Below, in pieces: positions 44,825 through 56,640 of a DNA stretch of 64,000 bases. Source of the stretch: Cryptomeria japonica (lineage: Eukaryota; Streptophyta; Pinopsida; Cupressales; Cupressaceae); the NCBI RefSeq assembly GCF_030272615.1, contig NC_081415.1, positions 106,467,796 through 106,531,795 of the forward strand. Direction: 5' to 3'. A model generated the notes under the pieces. It saw only the letters and a program-made list of their open reading frames with translations, did not search any database and was not told the DNA's origin. The first letter of the stretch is position 1; every line of letters starts with the position of its first letter. A program made the position numbers and the translations under genes.

Positions 44825-47455
44825 ATGAAAATTATTTCATAGAATATAAGGGGATTGAATCATCTACATAAACATGATCTGCTATCCAACTTGGTTAGGG
44901 ATCATAAGACAAATATTTTTCCTTGTTCAAGAGATAAAAAAGCCTAGTTGTAAAGTGGAAAAGATTAAATTGGCGATTTTTTGAGATTGTGGCGCTCACT
45001 GTGTTGATGCGGATGGTCCTTCTGGTGGTATCACCACTCTTTGGAATTGAAGACTGTTATGTGGTAAGGTGGATCTCTCTTCTCCTAATTACATTGCTTC
45101 TAGATTCTATAATCTTAAAGATGGATCCTCCTAGATTATTTCCAACATTTATTCAACTAATGAGAGAACTGCTAAGAACATTCTTTGGTCTTCCATTTGT
45201 AATGCTAGATCACTTTTCCCTAATGAGAAATGGATACTTCTGGGTGATTTCAATACCCCTCTCTCAAACTTGGAGAAATCTGGGGGCATGCCCATTTCTA
45301 TTGACAGTAGACAAGACTTGGCTGATATGATTAATTCTCTAAGCATGTTGGACTTGGATCTTTTTGGGGCTAAATTCACTTGGTCTAACAGACGCAATGG
45401 GGAGGACCTCATACAGGTTAAGTTGGATAGGGGCTTTGTCTCTCTTGATTGGATACAAAATGCTTCTTGTAAACTCAATGCCTTTACCCAATTAGGATCT
45501 GATCAGTTCCCTATTTGTCTTTCAGAGATTTTGTTGTCTAGAAGAAAGGCATACCCCTTCAGATTTGAGAAAATGCGGCTGATGGTCCCTGAGATCCATG
45601 ATAAAATTATGGAGTGGTGGAATATTGATATCCAGGGTACAACCATGTTTCATATTGCTAAGAAGTTATCTAGTGTCAAGTCACATATTCAACATTGGAA
45701 CAAGTCCTCTTTTGGTAATATTTTCAAAATTAAAGATAAGCTCAAGCAGGAACTTGAGGAGGCTCGGAAGCATATCCAAGATTTCAAGTTTGATAATGGC
45801 GTCTCGAACAAAGAAATTGAGATTTTAACTAAACTGCATGATATTATTTTCAAAGAGGAGGAATTTTGGAAGCAGAGATCTAGAGCTTTATGCCTTAAAA
45901 GTGGTGACAAAAATACTGAGTTTTTTTCATATGACGACCCTCAAGCACATGGCTGCTAATAGAATTAGTAAAATTCAGGCTAGGTAGAGAAGGATTGATA
46001 AGCATGAAAAGATTTTCTAGGAATCCATCAGTTACTTCACTAATCTCGTATCGATTGATGACCCTCTTAATGCTTTGGCCCAAGATGAGATCTTGAAGGA
46101 GTTCCCAACATTGTCTCTTAGGTTATGAACATGGAGCTAACCAGAATCCCCACTCATGATGAAGTTCGCAATGCTGTCTTCTCTTTTGAAGGTAACAAAC
46201 TCCCTAGCCCTGATGGTTTCCCTCTGTTCTTATTTCAAAAATTTTGGCCAATCTTAGGCTTTGATGTGGTCATTGCAACACAAGAGTTTTTTGGGTCTCA
46301 CTCTCTTCTGAAGGAGCTGAATGCCACCTTCTTTGTCCTCATTCACAAGAAATTGGATGCCTATTCTTTTTTAGGATTTTAGATCTATTAGTCTATGTAA
46401 TTCTATCTATTAAATTTTCACCAAGATCCTAGTGCTTAGGCTTGAGAAATACATCCCCTCATTAATTTCAAAAGACCAAAATGGGTTTGTTCCTGGGAGG
46501 CAGATTTTGGATTCCATAATTGTGCTACATGAGAACATTCACTCCTTATCTATCAATAAAAAAACTTGGTTTTTTTTTCTGAAATTGGATCTGTTGAAAG
46601 CTTTTGAAAGCTTTGGATCTATTGAAAGCTTTTGATAGAGTTAATTGGAGTTTTCTTCTCAGAATCCTTAGGGCATTTGGATTTGGAGATAACTTCATCT
46701 AGATTATTGATCAATGTGTGTCCACTCTAAAATTTTCAGTCTTGATCAATGGTGCTACCTTTGGTTTCTTCTCTACATCGAGGGGCATTAGACAGGGGGA
46801 TCCTTTATCTCCTTTCGTTTTCATTCTTATGAGTGAATCTCTTAGTAAAATTATCCAAAGGGGAGTTATAAAAGGCAATCTTTTGGGCTTACGACCCTCT
46901 TCTCAGGCCTCTACCTATTCTCACCAATAATTCGTGGATGATACTTTGTTGATGGGGAAAAGTTCAGTTAAAGAATCTAAGAATTTAAAAAAGACTCTAG
47001 ATACTTATGAGCAAGATACTGGACAAAAAATTAGTCTGGCTAAAAGTTCCTTTTTTTACTTTAACACCCCAGATCATAGGAAAATAAAGATTGCCATGAT
47101 TTTGAGGTGTAAAGTTGGGATTCTACACAACTCTTATTTAGGTCTTCTCGTATGCCATGGTCCAGCCCCAGATTCCTTCTAGGTGAATCTTATTGATAGA
47201 TTCCAGAACAAGCTGGCTGGGTGGAAAGGTTCTCTGTTAGGCCAGGCTGGTAAGCTACAATTGCTCAAAGCTTCGCTACAGAGCCTTCCAGGGTATGCTA
47301 TGAGTTTATTCAAAATTCCTATCAAAATTGTTGATAGACTGGAAAGAATTCAAAAAAAATATTTGTGTACAGAGACTAAAATTAAGAATAGGTTGCATCT
47401 TGTGGCTTGGAAACAAGTTTTCCTTCCCAAGTCCATGGGGGCCTGGACATTATAA
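44825..47455 (+). pseudogene. LINE B endonuclease-reverse transcriptase
   Basis: Nicks target DNA and copies LINE RNA. It starts MKIIS at 44825, with TAG at 44840-44842 where family members have Trp. Endonuclease: LVQE near 44930 (one-base frameshift there), SNIYSTNER, WILLGDFNTPLS, AKFTWSNRR and SDQFPI, where His is usual instead of Gln. Reverse transcriptase: NKLPSPDGFPLFLFQKFW, ISKDQNGFVPGRQILDSI, FLKLDLLKAF, SRGIRQGDPLSPFVFILM, FVDDTLLMG (46932-46958) and AGWKGSLLGQAGKLQLLK. TAG stops at 45985-45987, 46018-46020 and 46700-46702 each stand at a probable Trp. A frameshift lies near 45930 and another before 46432. Confidence 0.88.
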
Positions 47456-48560
47456 ATCTGAGAGATTTCAATAAAGCCTTGATGACCAAGCGATTGTGTA
47501 GATTTCTTAAAGAGAATAATGAATAGATTGACATTTTCAAATATAAATACCACATCCAGGGTATCCAAAACACGCTGGAATCTTATGACCTTCCCAAGTT
47601 TGTCTATGATTTATGGAGCAATTTCCTTGGTTCCACCAATATTATCTTGCATGGTTGTATATGGGTGTTGGGGAAAGGAACTAAAATTAGATTTTGGGAG
47701 GACTGGTGGATTGGTGATGGCCCCCTTTCAGATTCTTCTTGGGCTTCTCCTTTGAAAGAATTATGTCTCAGAAAAATTGGCTCTTGGGTGGCTAATTATA
47801 TTAGAGATGGAGCCTAGTTAGATCTCAAATCTATGGATGATGCTTTGATACCTTTGCAAGGTTGGTTAAACTACATTCATATCTCTTTCTCTCATGTGGA
47901 GGATGAAGTGTTCTAGAATTTCTCCTCTTCAGGGAAATTGAAGGTTGTTGATGCCTGCAAGTTCATCTCTAGAAGTTTCTCTCCCTCCCCCTTCTGGGCT
48001 GGTATCTGGAATAAGCTTTTAACTTTGAAAATTAATATCTTTTTTTGGCTTTTCATGCAGAGTAAGATTTGTACCATTGACAACCTTTGCAAAAGAGGTC
48101 TTCCTATTACTAACAAATTCTTCCTATGCAAATAAGTGATGGAAAATGTTGGTCATTTGTTACTACACTCCTCTTTTGCAATGGATATCTAGAGTTTCTT
48201 CCTTGATATCTGGAACACTAATTGGGTCTTCCTTGATTCTGTTCAAAGGCTATGTTTTTAATGTAAGTGCCCCTTCGACAATCAGGCTTTGGGAGTCCTC
48301 TGGAATATGTCTCTTCCTCATATTCCTTTGGGTATTTGGAAAGAAATAAACAATAGAGGTTTTAGAGATTTGGAATCTCCTATGCTTATAGTGGCTATTA
48401 GAATTAGAAATGCTATCAAGGAGAATTTTCTTCACTCCTACCCCACTAGAAGGAACGACCATCCCCTCCCTACTCTCCGAGATGAGTGGGATACTATCAA
48501 ATGGTGGAAAATTGGCTAGAATATCTCCATTCTTGTGCACAAAAATTAAATATTGCAGAC
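47456..48560 (+). pseudogene. LINE B C-terminal zinc-binding region, degraded
   Basis: The region between reverse transcriptase and RNase H in plant L1 normally has a zf-RVT module. Fragments such as FWAGIWNKLLTLKINIFFWL, followed by RGLPITNKFFLC near 47985-48130, match that position. Several frames and stops. Confidence 0.55.
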
Positions 48561-49728
48561 ATAATTTTATATGGCATCCCCCCAATGGGATGGATCAAAA
48601 TCAATGTGGACAGGGGTGGCTAAAGGGAATCTTGGGCCAATTGGGTGTGGGGGAGTGGCTAGGAATCATATGGGTTTGTTGGTTTTTGTGGTAGCACTCC
48701 CTCTGGACACCCAGTCCAACCATTTTGCGGAGGCTAGCGTTGCCCATTTAGGGATACACATGGCTAAAAGGGAAGGATTTAAAAAGGTCTGGCTAGAATC
48801 TGACTCACTTAACATTATCAACTATTTGAATGGGTGTACAAATCCTATCTAGACTATTGCCAACTTGATCAAAGATTGTTGTGATATGATTAATGAGTTG
48901 GATGAATTCAAAATCTCTCACATATTTTGGGAAGGCAATAAAGCGACAGATTTATTGGCCAATATGGCAAGTAAATATAAATCGACTAGCAAGATGGTTT
49001 CTCAAATTAAGCCTTATTCCAAAAAGAAGAAGTTGGTTGCTAAAGACTATGCTCCCAAGACCTTGGAGCATAAAATCAAATTGGACATTCCTCTTCATTT
49101 CTTGCAAGAGAAGTAGGGCACTGTGCCTAAATATGTGGATAATGGCTTATAGAAGGAAAGTACTCTGATGAATCTAGTGATGGAAGCCACTAGAAGCCAG
49201 GAGAACTGTTGGAAGTGGGTGGGGAAGGAGATTGATACCCTCAAAGAGGGGATTAAGGAGATAATTGATATCTTCACTGATTCACCTCAACCTAACAAAC
49301 TGGAGAATCTCGTGATCATGACCCAGAAGCTTTCCCATGATGTGGAGGTTATGAAATGTAATCATGAGAAAATAATTGAGAAGGTTGTGTAGTCTATGGA
49401 GGAGATCAAGAATAACCTTAAGAATCTGGCAGACATAAGCAAGGAGGCCATGAGAAATAGTATGGAGGGGTTGGAAAAGATCAATGCCATGGTGGCGGAG
49501 TATAGATCTAATCCTATTGACAGTGATTATCCTGGTGATAGTAATGGAAAGAAATATCTGGGCGGTGAAGACTATGTTGTGGGTGGCAATAAAACTACGG
49601 GCCCTAGTTCTAGGACTAGAAGTAGGAGCAGCAATAAGGGTACCTCCAGGTTCACTATGGAGGACTTGGAGGAAATCAAGAAGGTTATCATCCATAAGAA
49701 TAAGGAGCTAGTGCACTTCCTTAATTGA
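48561..49728 (+). pseudogene. LINE B RNase H with C-terminal coiled-coil extension
   Basis: One frame, interrupted only by TAG codons at 48850-48852, 49114-49116, 49153-49155 and 49390-49392. RNase H residues are visible: a degenerate start (Asp region), Glu in HFAEASVAHLGIHMA, Asp in KVWLESDSLNIINYL, and a final Asp in GNKATDLLANMA. About 205 further codons follow: a charged, helical segment (LENLVIMTQKLSHDVEV, MEEIKNNLKNLADIS) and a basic serine-rich part (SSRTRSRSSNKGTSR). The first domain is certain; the extension is unrecognised and may be a coiled coil. Confidence 0.75.
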
Positions 49729-49897
49729 GTGTTTGTTTGTGCTTTATTTTGTCGCCCATTGTTTCTTTTTTCTTTTGAGCTCGGTCTGGGGTGTTCCCCT
49801 ATTTTGCTGTTGGTTTCTGTTTGGTTGGCTAATTGCCAGTTTCTGTAAAACTGTTGGTTTCGGGTCCATGTAAAACTCATTTATCTTTATCAAAAAC

Positions 49898-50327
49898 AAA
49901 TTGAAGAAAGTATTATCTCTAAAGATCAAAATGGGTTCACTTGACAAAGAAAAATCATTTAGAAAATTATAATGTCAAGTAAAACCATACACACCTTAAT
50001 AATAAAAAAAATTAAAGGGATGATGATTAAGTTGGATACCAGTAAAGCATATGCCCAAGTTGTATGGGACTTTCAACTAGAAGTAATGAATAAATTTAGA
50101 TTCAATGATCAATGGATAGGCATGCTACATTTTTGTTTATCAACTATCAAGTACTTGGTAATGGTCAATGGCTCACTTTGTGGATTATTTGAGGGAACTA
50201 ATGGTATTAAACAAGGTGATCCAATGTTACCCTTTCTCTTTGTGATTATGACCGAAGCTATCAGGTGGGCTTTAAAGAGAAGAGAGTTTGGTTTCTAGAA
50301 AGGAATCAAGATAGTCAATATCTTAGA
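49898..50327 (+). pseudogene. LINE A reverse transcriptase core
   Basis: After the LINE B insertion the frame gives ISKDQNGF, MIKLDTSKAYAQVVWDF, YLVMVNGSLCGLFEGTNG and IKQGDPMLPFLFVIMTEA. This is the palm of an L1-type enzyme; it is cut by the TIR element at 50328. Confidence 0.85.
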
Positions 50328-51321
50328 GGGTGAACTCACAATGTTGGTTCCCACTTTTTGGTACATCCTAATTTTTGCTAAAATCATACATTTTTAAAGG
50401 AAATATAACGATTTAAGCAATAAGAGGTCCCATTTGAAGTAATTAATTGAAAAGAGTTAGATCAAAGGCTCTTAGATCAAAATTTATTAGATAGAACCTC
50501 TCTACTTCTAAATCATACTTGCAATAAATTCTCCTTTGCATCTATAAAATGTTGATAAAAAACCAATTTTACATTAGCTTTTGAGGGGTCAAATGAATTC
50601 ATTTAGAAGTTTTGTTTTTTATATATTTAGTCCTTATTATAAACTTTCCAAATAGTATAATTTTTAATATATTTGATTTCATTAATAGATTTTTATTTTA
50701 TTTCTTATAATGTAGATTTTTCACCGAACATGAACTGCTTTGTTCAATGCATTGGAAAAAATAGTAAACTAATTCAAAAAAATCTAAAAAATATCTATTC
50801 ACTAGGTATTGATGTCCTAATTATAACAAAAAAAATAAAATTGAATTTTGATATGTATAGAACAAGTTATGTGTTCAAACATACACCTATACCTAAATTA
50901 GAATTAGTTAGACTTCAAAACTTAATAAAATGAATAATATTCAAAATATTACTATCAAACCAACTGCATGCACTAGGTATTGATGTTACAAACCAAAATT
51001 AAAAAAAAAACAAAAACATTTTTATCAATTATAGAAAAAAAGTTATGCGTTTTGGGATACACATCACTGTTAAAAAATGTTGTTTGCTGTTAAAAACTAC
51101 ATTTTGAGGGAGATAGAAAAATCAACAAAATTTTATTAAAAAAATTGAAAAAAAATATTTAGAATATACAAACAAGATGTTACAAATCACTAGTTTACAT
51201 CATCTTCAAATTCTTAATGGTTTAAAAGTTATAGGCATCAAAAAGTGAAGGTTTTTTTAGAAATGTTCATCTAAATGTCAAAGTTGGCCAAAAAGTGGGA
51301 ACCGATATTGTGAGTTCACCC
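50328..51321. mobile_element. Non-autonomous DNA transposon with terminal inverted repeats
   Basis: The ends are inverted copies: GGGTGAACTCACAATGTTGG... at 50328-50361 and the complement of ...CCGATATTGTGAGTTCACCC at 51288-51321, about 34 bp with two or three differences. TAGA flanks both sides, a possible 4-bp target duplication. It interrupts LINE A reverse transcriptase. 994 bp, no transposase. 'cactaggtattgatgt' occurs twice inside (50798 and 50965), suggesting an internal duplication. The superfamily is unassigned. Confidence 0.75.
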
Positions 51322-52760
51322 TAGACCATATCACACATTCACAATTCACTAATGATACCATATTATTTGATGAGGTTAATATGCCAGAAGTTGGGGCTAT
51401 CAAGAATGCTATCTAGAGAAATACTCATGTATGTCAAGACAAACTATGAATAAAGAGAAAACAATTATTTCTTCAATACTAGAAAATCCATTCAAAAGAG
51501 AATAACAAGCGGATTCTCAATCACTACACTTCTAACCAAACATTTGGGTTTCCCTATATCCTATAGGACATGCTAATCATCTCATTGAGAATAAATAATA
51601 AAAAAATATAGAAGTAAGATTGTGGGATGGAAAAATAAATGGGTGACCTTAGAAGGAAGAATCATAATGATTAAATCTATCATATTTATGGTACCAATCT
51701 ATCTAATGTCATGTTATTAGGTCACTCATAATATAGAAGCAAATAAGGAATTCCTTTGGGAAGGATCAAAAGAGAAAAATAAAATCCCTTATAAACAAGG
51801 AAAAGGTATGTCTCCCAAAGGTGGATGGGGATGCATGTTTAAGAAGAATGAAGGTACCAAATCTTACATTAGGAACAAAACTTAGATGGAAAATGTATAA
51901 CGATCCTAATAGACCCTAATGAAAAATATTTATAAAACAATATTGAGATTGTGAATAATTAAGCCAGATGCTAACAATTGATAATTAAAGGGGTAGCTCA
52001 ACAATATGGAAGTTCCTATGGGAAATTTGAATTATGATCACTAACCACCTAACATGGAGAATTGGAAATAGATAGAGCACTAACTTTTGGGACAACTATA
52101 AGGAAAACATCAGAGCTTCTATTAGGGACAAGGTGGTCAACTATGTAAAAAGAGTAGATCACAAGATTGGTGCCAAATTTGAATTGATAGATACAATAGT
52201 ATTACCCATGTCGATTGAAGTTCAAAAGGCCTTGCAAAGTGAATGATAGTACAATCTCTTTTCATATGGAAAATATAAAAAGAACAAAATCAGAGAGTTT
52301 TTAAGTACACTCAAATGCAACTTGAAGAAGTCATTAAAAGAATACAAGAGAGTGTGATTAAGTTACCAACAAAATGGTAGTTAAAATATGAGACTAGATT
52401 CTCAAGATGGGATGCAAAAATATAAAAGAGGTGGAGTGAACTCAAAAACCCTCAAATTATCCCCAATGATAAGACACACAAGAGGAAAAACATTAAAGGT
52501 CTAGCACCAAAGTGAGATAGAAACTAAAATTTGATGATGCTACAAAGGGTAACCTTGGTAATACAGGTGCTAGATGCATAAATAGAGATGGGAATGGTAA
52601 TTTAATATTGGCCAACTCAAAAAATCTAGCTATTATAACTAATAATAAAGTGGAAATGGAGGCATTGATTCTTAGTCTATGAGTCTGAAAATTAAAGGGT
52701 TTGAAGAATATTGAAGAGGATTCACAATTATGTTTCTAGACACTAATTAAAATAAGGTAC
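51322..52760 (+). pseudogene. LINE A reverse transcriptase 3' part and RNase H
   Basis: It resumes with a damaged catalytic box (FTNDTILFDEVN in place of FADD) near 51340. RNase H is recognisable at about 52515-52740: FDDATKGNLGNTGARCINRD, NNKVEMEALILSL and EEDSQLCF. Heavily stopped. The 3' end of the LINE is not seen. Confidence 0.65.
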
Positions 52761-53284
52761 TCTTGGTGGGAGCAATAATTTGGGGCCGGATTAGGGAGAA
52801 GTGCATGCATTCGGAAGAGAATCACTAGAAACGGGGACCCATTGTTTAGAAAATTGACACCCATTATGCTTCAAGAGCATGGGCCAAAACTTCACAAAAC
52901 AGGGCCCCATTTTTTTAAATATATATTTTTAATAACTAAGCCCCGTTATGTAAAAATGGGGCCTCATTTTGTAAAAGTATTAAAAAAAAACTCTTACAAA
53001 CTCAATTTTGCACTTTATATAGGGCACGTGCAGGATCATGGTGGGCCAAATAGGCCCTTGAGTGGCAATGAAAATCAGATGGAAAAGAGTTAGGCAACTT
53101 CGCATAAAAAATTGAAGAAGTTACCAACATTATTTCAAAAATATCTAAGAATAGAATTTGTAGAAAATTGAATGTAGTTTCTAAGCTACTAGTTGTTTTC
53201 TTAAAAAAAAATTCTATTTAACAAAAAATTAAAATTTGAATGTAGTAGTACTAAAATTTCAGGAAAAATATAAGAAGCAAGTTA
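52761..53284. other. Non-coding, with a GGGGCCCCATTTTT-like degenerate repeat
   Basis: At 52840-52980 phrases like 'gggccccatttttt', 'aagccccgttatgtaaaa' and 'ggggcctcattttgtaaaag' repeat irregularly. No gene recognised. Confidence 0.4.
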
Positions 53285-53790
53285 TTGGTTGTAGATTTTA
53301 TTATCTCCATCAGCATATAATTTAATAGTCTCTTTTATAATTTTTATTATGGTTTTATCTATCATGATCTATCTTAGCTATTCGGTGGAGGTGGAAATAC
53401 CAAAATGATGATTTGATTGTGGAAGACTTCTAAAACACAACCCCAATATTTTCATCCCACCATCTTATGTGTAGATTATTGGAGAAGAGTCATATATGTT
53501 AGAGACTTCATTCATGGACCCATTGTAATAATCTTTGTCGTCTGTCTTATCATTTCACTTCTTATTTGCAACTAGCTTAGTTTATATGATTCATCAGTTA
53601 CACTCAAAATGCATTAAAACTAGTGTACATGCCATTCTATAATTTTTGATATAGAACCCTATACTCCATCCTTGTAGGACATTAGTGCCCATGTTTTCAT
53701 CCTTGACCTAAACATGCATCCTTCGAGAAATAGTTAATAGAGGTCTCCAAAAGATCTTTACAACAAGAAGGAGAAGGATCATGTACACGT
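53285..53790 (+). repeat. LTR-like remnant, second copy
   Basis: It follows 2830-3290 closely, including 'ggtggaggtggaaatacc' and 'gagacttcattcatggaccc'. There is no BSP sequence in front of it, so it is a dispersed repeat rather than only part of the gene duplication. Confidence 0.65.
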
Positions 53791-54959
53791 GATCTTTATG
53801 TTGTCATCCTTGACCTAAATGTGCATCTTAATGGAGATCATCATCCTCCCAATCTAGATCATAACAAGAAGGAGGATGATCTCAGAGATGGACCACTATA
53901 AGGGCTTCATTGAGCACCTCACTAGCAGCAAGAACAAAGGACAAAGAAGAAGTGACAACCACATCCATATGCTCAAAGGAGGTAAGGGTCAACGATTGTG
54001 TGAAGATCATAGACAAGGTCGGGATGTCCTCAAAGGAGTTGAACATGCAAGCCTTCATAGATGAAGCGGGTGACTCACTCAAAGAAGATGAAACAAGGAT
54101 AGGAGTGTTGACCTCTCGAAGAGGGGCCATGACAAACTTAGGAGGAGAGGCCTTATCAATCACACACACAAAACTAGGCAATTGACAAGCACTGAAATAG
54201 GCATAGAATAGGGTGAAGAACATACTTGCAAGGGTTTCTACCATCAAAATTTTAGAACGGGATCCTGATCAAGCTTGCATTTGGGGCAGGTGGGAGAAAT
54301 AAGTCTCCTATCAACCATAGCAAGCTGAAGGAGCGTAGGAAAACTTTGATATCGAAGTGGTCATGAAACAATGGGAGCAAAAAGAGATACACTAGATACC
54401 ACCCATTTATGCAACATTTTAATGGGCCAAGACAATGGAGGCATGTTTAGCAAAGAGGTGATAAGGGCCAGCTCCAATGATGGAGCAACGAAAACCTACA
54501 CCTATTTAGAGGCAGGTTGATCAAGTGGCCCCGAAGTAGCAGGAATAAAAATCAAAGAAGATGCAAAAAAATTAATGTCGAACGAAGTAGGAGCTGATGC
54601 AACAGAGCTAGGTATGGCAGATGCAATAGTAGCCTATAGAGCGGTATCGCGCTCTCAAGCCATGGCCCATTGATAGTGTTTACGCTCACATGCAGACTGA
54701 TTATGAAAAAGATGAGGGCCACCAATAGAAGTTCAAGAGGATTTGGGAGCATCATCCTCCATAGGAAAGGCCTTCAAAACCATGTTAGGGATAGGAGAAG
54801 GCCCCACAAAGTTTTAAGTTAAATCCACCGCTAATTCTGCATTGCTATCTTTTGGTTCTAGAATTGGATCTTGCAAAAAGGTATCGTTCTCAGATAAAGT
54901 GTTAATTTTATGCCAAGATTGGCAAGATAAAAATTTCCCCATGTAGTTGGACATCTCTT
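53791..54959. other. Unassigned sequence with weak open frames
   Basis: Overlapping open stretches at 53876-54247 on both strands (up to 121 codons on the minus strand) have no recognised domain. Their mutual overlap suggests purine-rich composition rather than genes. Confidence 0.3.
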
Positions 54960-55185
54960 AATGCCTTTCTTGGGTGGTTGCGTTGGTTTTCTATTTTCTG
55001 GTCTTTTTGTTTTTACTGGTTTTCTAGTTTCTTTGTTTGGTTTTGGGTTACCTTGCTAGGTTTTTGGTCTTTGTTAGAGGGGGATTTCCTTGTTTCTTAT
55101 GCATCCCTCATGTGCCCCAGATTTCACTATGAATATGTAATGGTACGAGTCTATATCACTTTTATTAATCAAAACCTAAATCATG
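54960..55185 (+). mobile_element. LINE 3'-end remnant
   Basis: A T/G-rich run followed by 'ggtacgagtctatatcactt' and 'ttattaatcaaaacc', in the style of plant L1 3' ends. No coding part identified. Confidence 0.35.
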
Positions 55186-56164
55186 GAATCCATCTCACAA
55201 ATAACTCCTTTTTATTCCAATTCAATAGCTCACTTGTTTAATTTTTTTTTGTTTTTCTCCCTTGCCAAGGATTTTAATACTATTTTATAAATATGAACAA
55301 GGAAGTATATCTAATTTAAATTTCTCTTTTTTTTTTATGAATAGGCCTTCTCTATTAAGTATAAATATTAAAGTACATATTCACAAAAAAAGGCCAGGAG
55401 ATACAAGATCACCTCACAAGAATCACACAACAAGATGCCGGAGTCAAAAAACAAATCTATTCATCCAAAAACTTCCTCAAGTAGCCAAAGCAGAGGCAAC
55501 CAAGGGAGGAGGATCTAGATTATCTTTCTTTCCCTATACATCAGCGAGGTCAGGAGTTAGGTTCAGGATGGATCACCCATCTTTAGGGTGTTTGTCTTCT
55601 TCTCCTTCCTCCTACCTGGGAGGCGAAATCGCCAGAGCCAGGCAGGGAAACTTGGATCATAAATTTAAATAAAATTTGATTCAATTATTTACTTTTCTAT
55701 ATTATTATTTTTAATTATCAACTTTGATCATAATTTTTATTTTTTTTATTTTTTCATCTTTATTTATTTTTAACAAATCTTCTAAACAAACTAATATTAC
55801 AATAATAGAGTGTTTCTCCATCTCATTGTAACTTTTGCATCAATTGTTCTAATTTTGCAACATATACATGCTCTATTTTCCCATCCCTCTTTTAGCATCT
55901 TTAACCTATATTTTTAACACAAAATAAAATATGAACTAGTCCTCAATAATGTTTATAAATATGTATTATATAGAAGTGATATATAGGACATTTTATGATG
56001 ATCTTATGTTGGGTTAAACAGATTTAAATAATATTTCTTACTTTTATATTTAATACCATTTTTTAAACAAATATTAAAATTTATATATAACAAATATCTT
56101 TATTTTTTATTTCTTATCTAGAAATGTACACAAATTATTTTTCCATTTTTTCATCTATTTGATG

Positions 56165-56388
56165 TTTTATTTCATCCAAATCTTCTTTCTTTCATTTAAA
56201 ATTCTTTGATAATAGCCTTAGGACAACTTATTTACCATCATCTTATCTTTGTTTTTCAAATATCTTAAGCAAAACCCACCATATCAATTAATTCAATTTG
56301 GAAGGTTTTTTATTTCATCCAAATATTCTTTCTATCATTTAAAATTATTTGATAACAAACTTAGGCCAACTTATTTACCATCATCTAG
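56165..56388. repeat. Direct repeat, 143-bp spacing
   Basis: About 80 bp starting 'ttttatttcatccaaat' and ending 'cttatttaccatcatct' occurs at 56165-56244 and again at 56308-56387 with few changes. Confidence 0.75.
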
Positions 56389-56464
56389 TCATTTTTTTTT
56401 AAATATCTATTTTCATTCTATACTTATTTAACAAGAGACACAAAGCGTCAAGTTCCTCTCATTA

Positions 56465-56640
56465 GTAGGTAGCGATATAGTGATAGAGAGAGTTGAGCTA
56501 GAGAGGAAAAGGTAGAGGGAGAGATAAAGGTCAAGGGAGGGATAGAGAGAAAGAGATAAAAAGATAGATAAGTATATAGGGAGAAGGAGAGATAGAGAGG
56601 AAGATATAGATAGATATAGAGGGAGAGGGGGAGGGGTAAA
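56465..56640. repeat. GA/GATA-rich simple repeat
   Basis: Imperfect runs such as 'gagagatagagagaaagaga' and 'agatagatatagagggagag'. Confidence 0.8.

Larger units (their letters stand above)
44416..49897 (+). mobile_element. LINE B: younger L1-type LINE inserted in LINE A
   Basis: 5482 bp flanked by AAATTGAAGA at 44406-44415 and 49898-49907, as expected from target-primed insertion. Content in order: ORF1 C-terminus, endonuclease, reverse transcriptase, RNase H, C-terminal extension, T/G-rich 3' end with 'atctttatcaaaaac'. It starts inside ORF1, so it is 5'-truncated. Confidence 0.88.
41600..52760 (+). mobile_element. LINE A: degraded L1-type LINE split by two insertions
   Basis: The parts lie in order on the plus strand: ORF1-like remnant (about 41640-42780), endonuclease and start of reverse transcriptase (42806-44415), then after LINE B the rest of reverse transcriptase (49898-50327), then after a TIR element the thumb region and RNase H (51322-52760). 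At the first break, reading goes from KLKR-like to EESIISKDQNGF, the expected order in plant L1 reverse transcriptase. Both ends are approximate. Confidence 0.75.

Noticed and set aside
53876-54247. Possible gene with overlapping frames on both strands
   Set aside because: No domain, no splice signals, and the two strands are open over the same interval, which points to composition.
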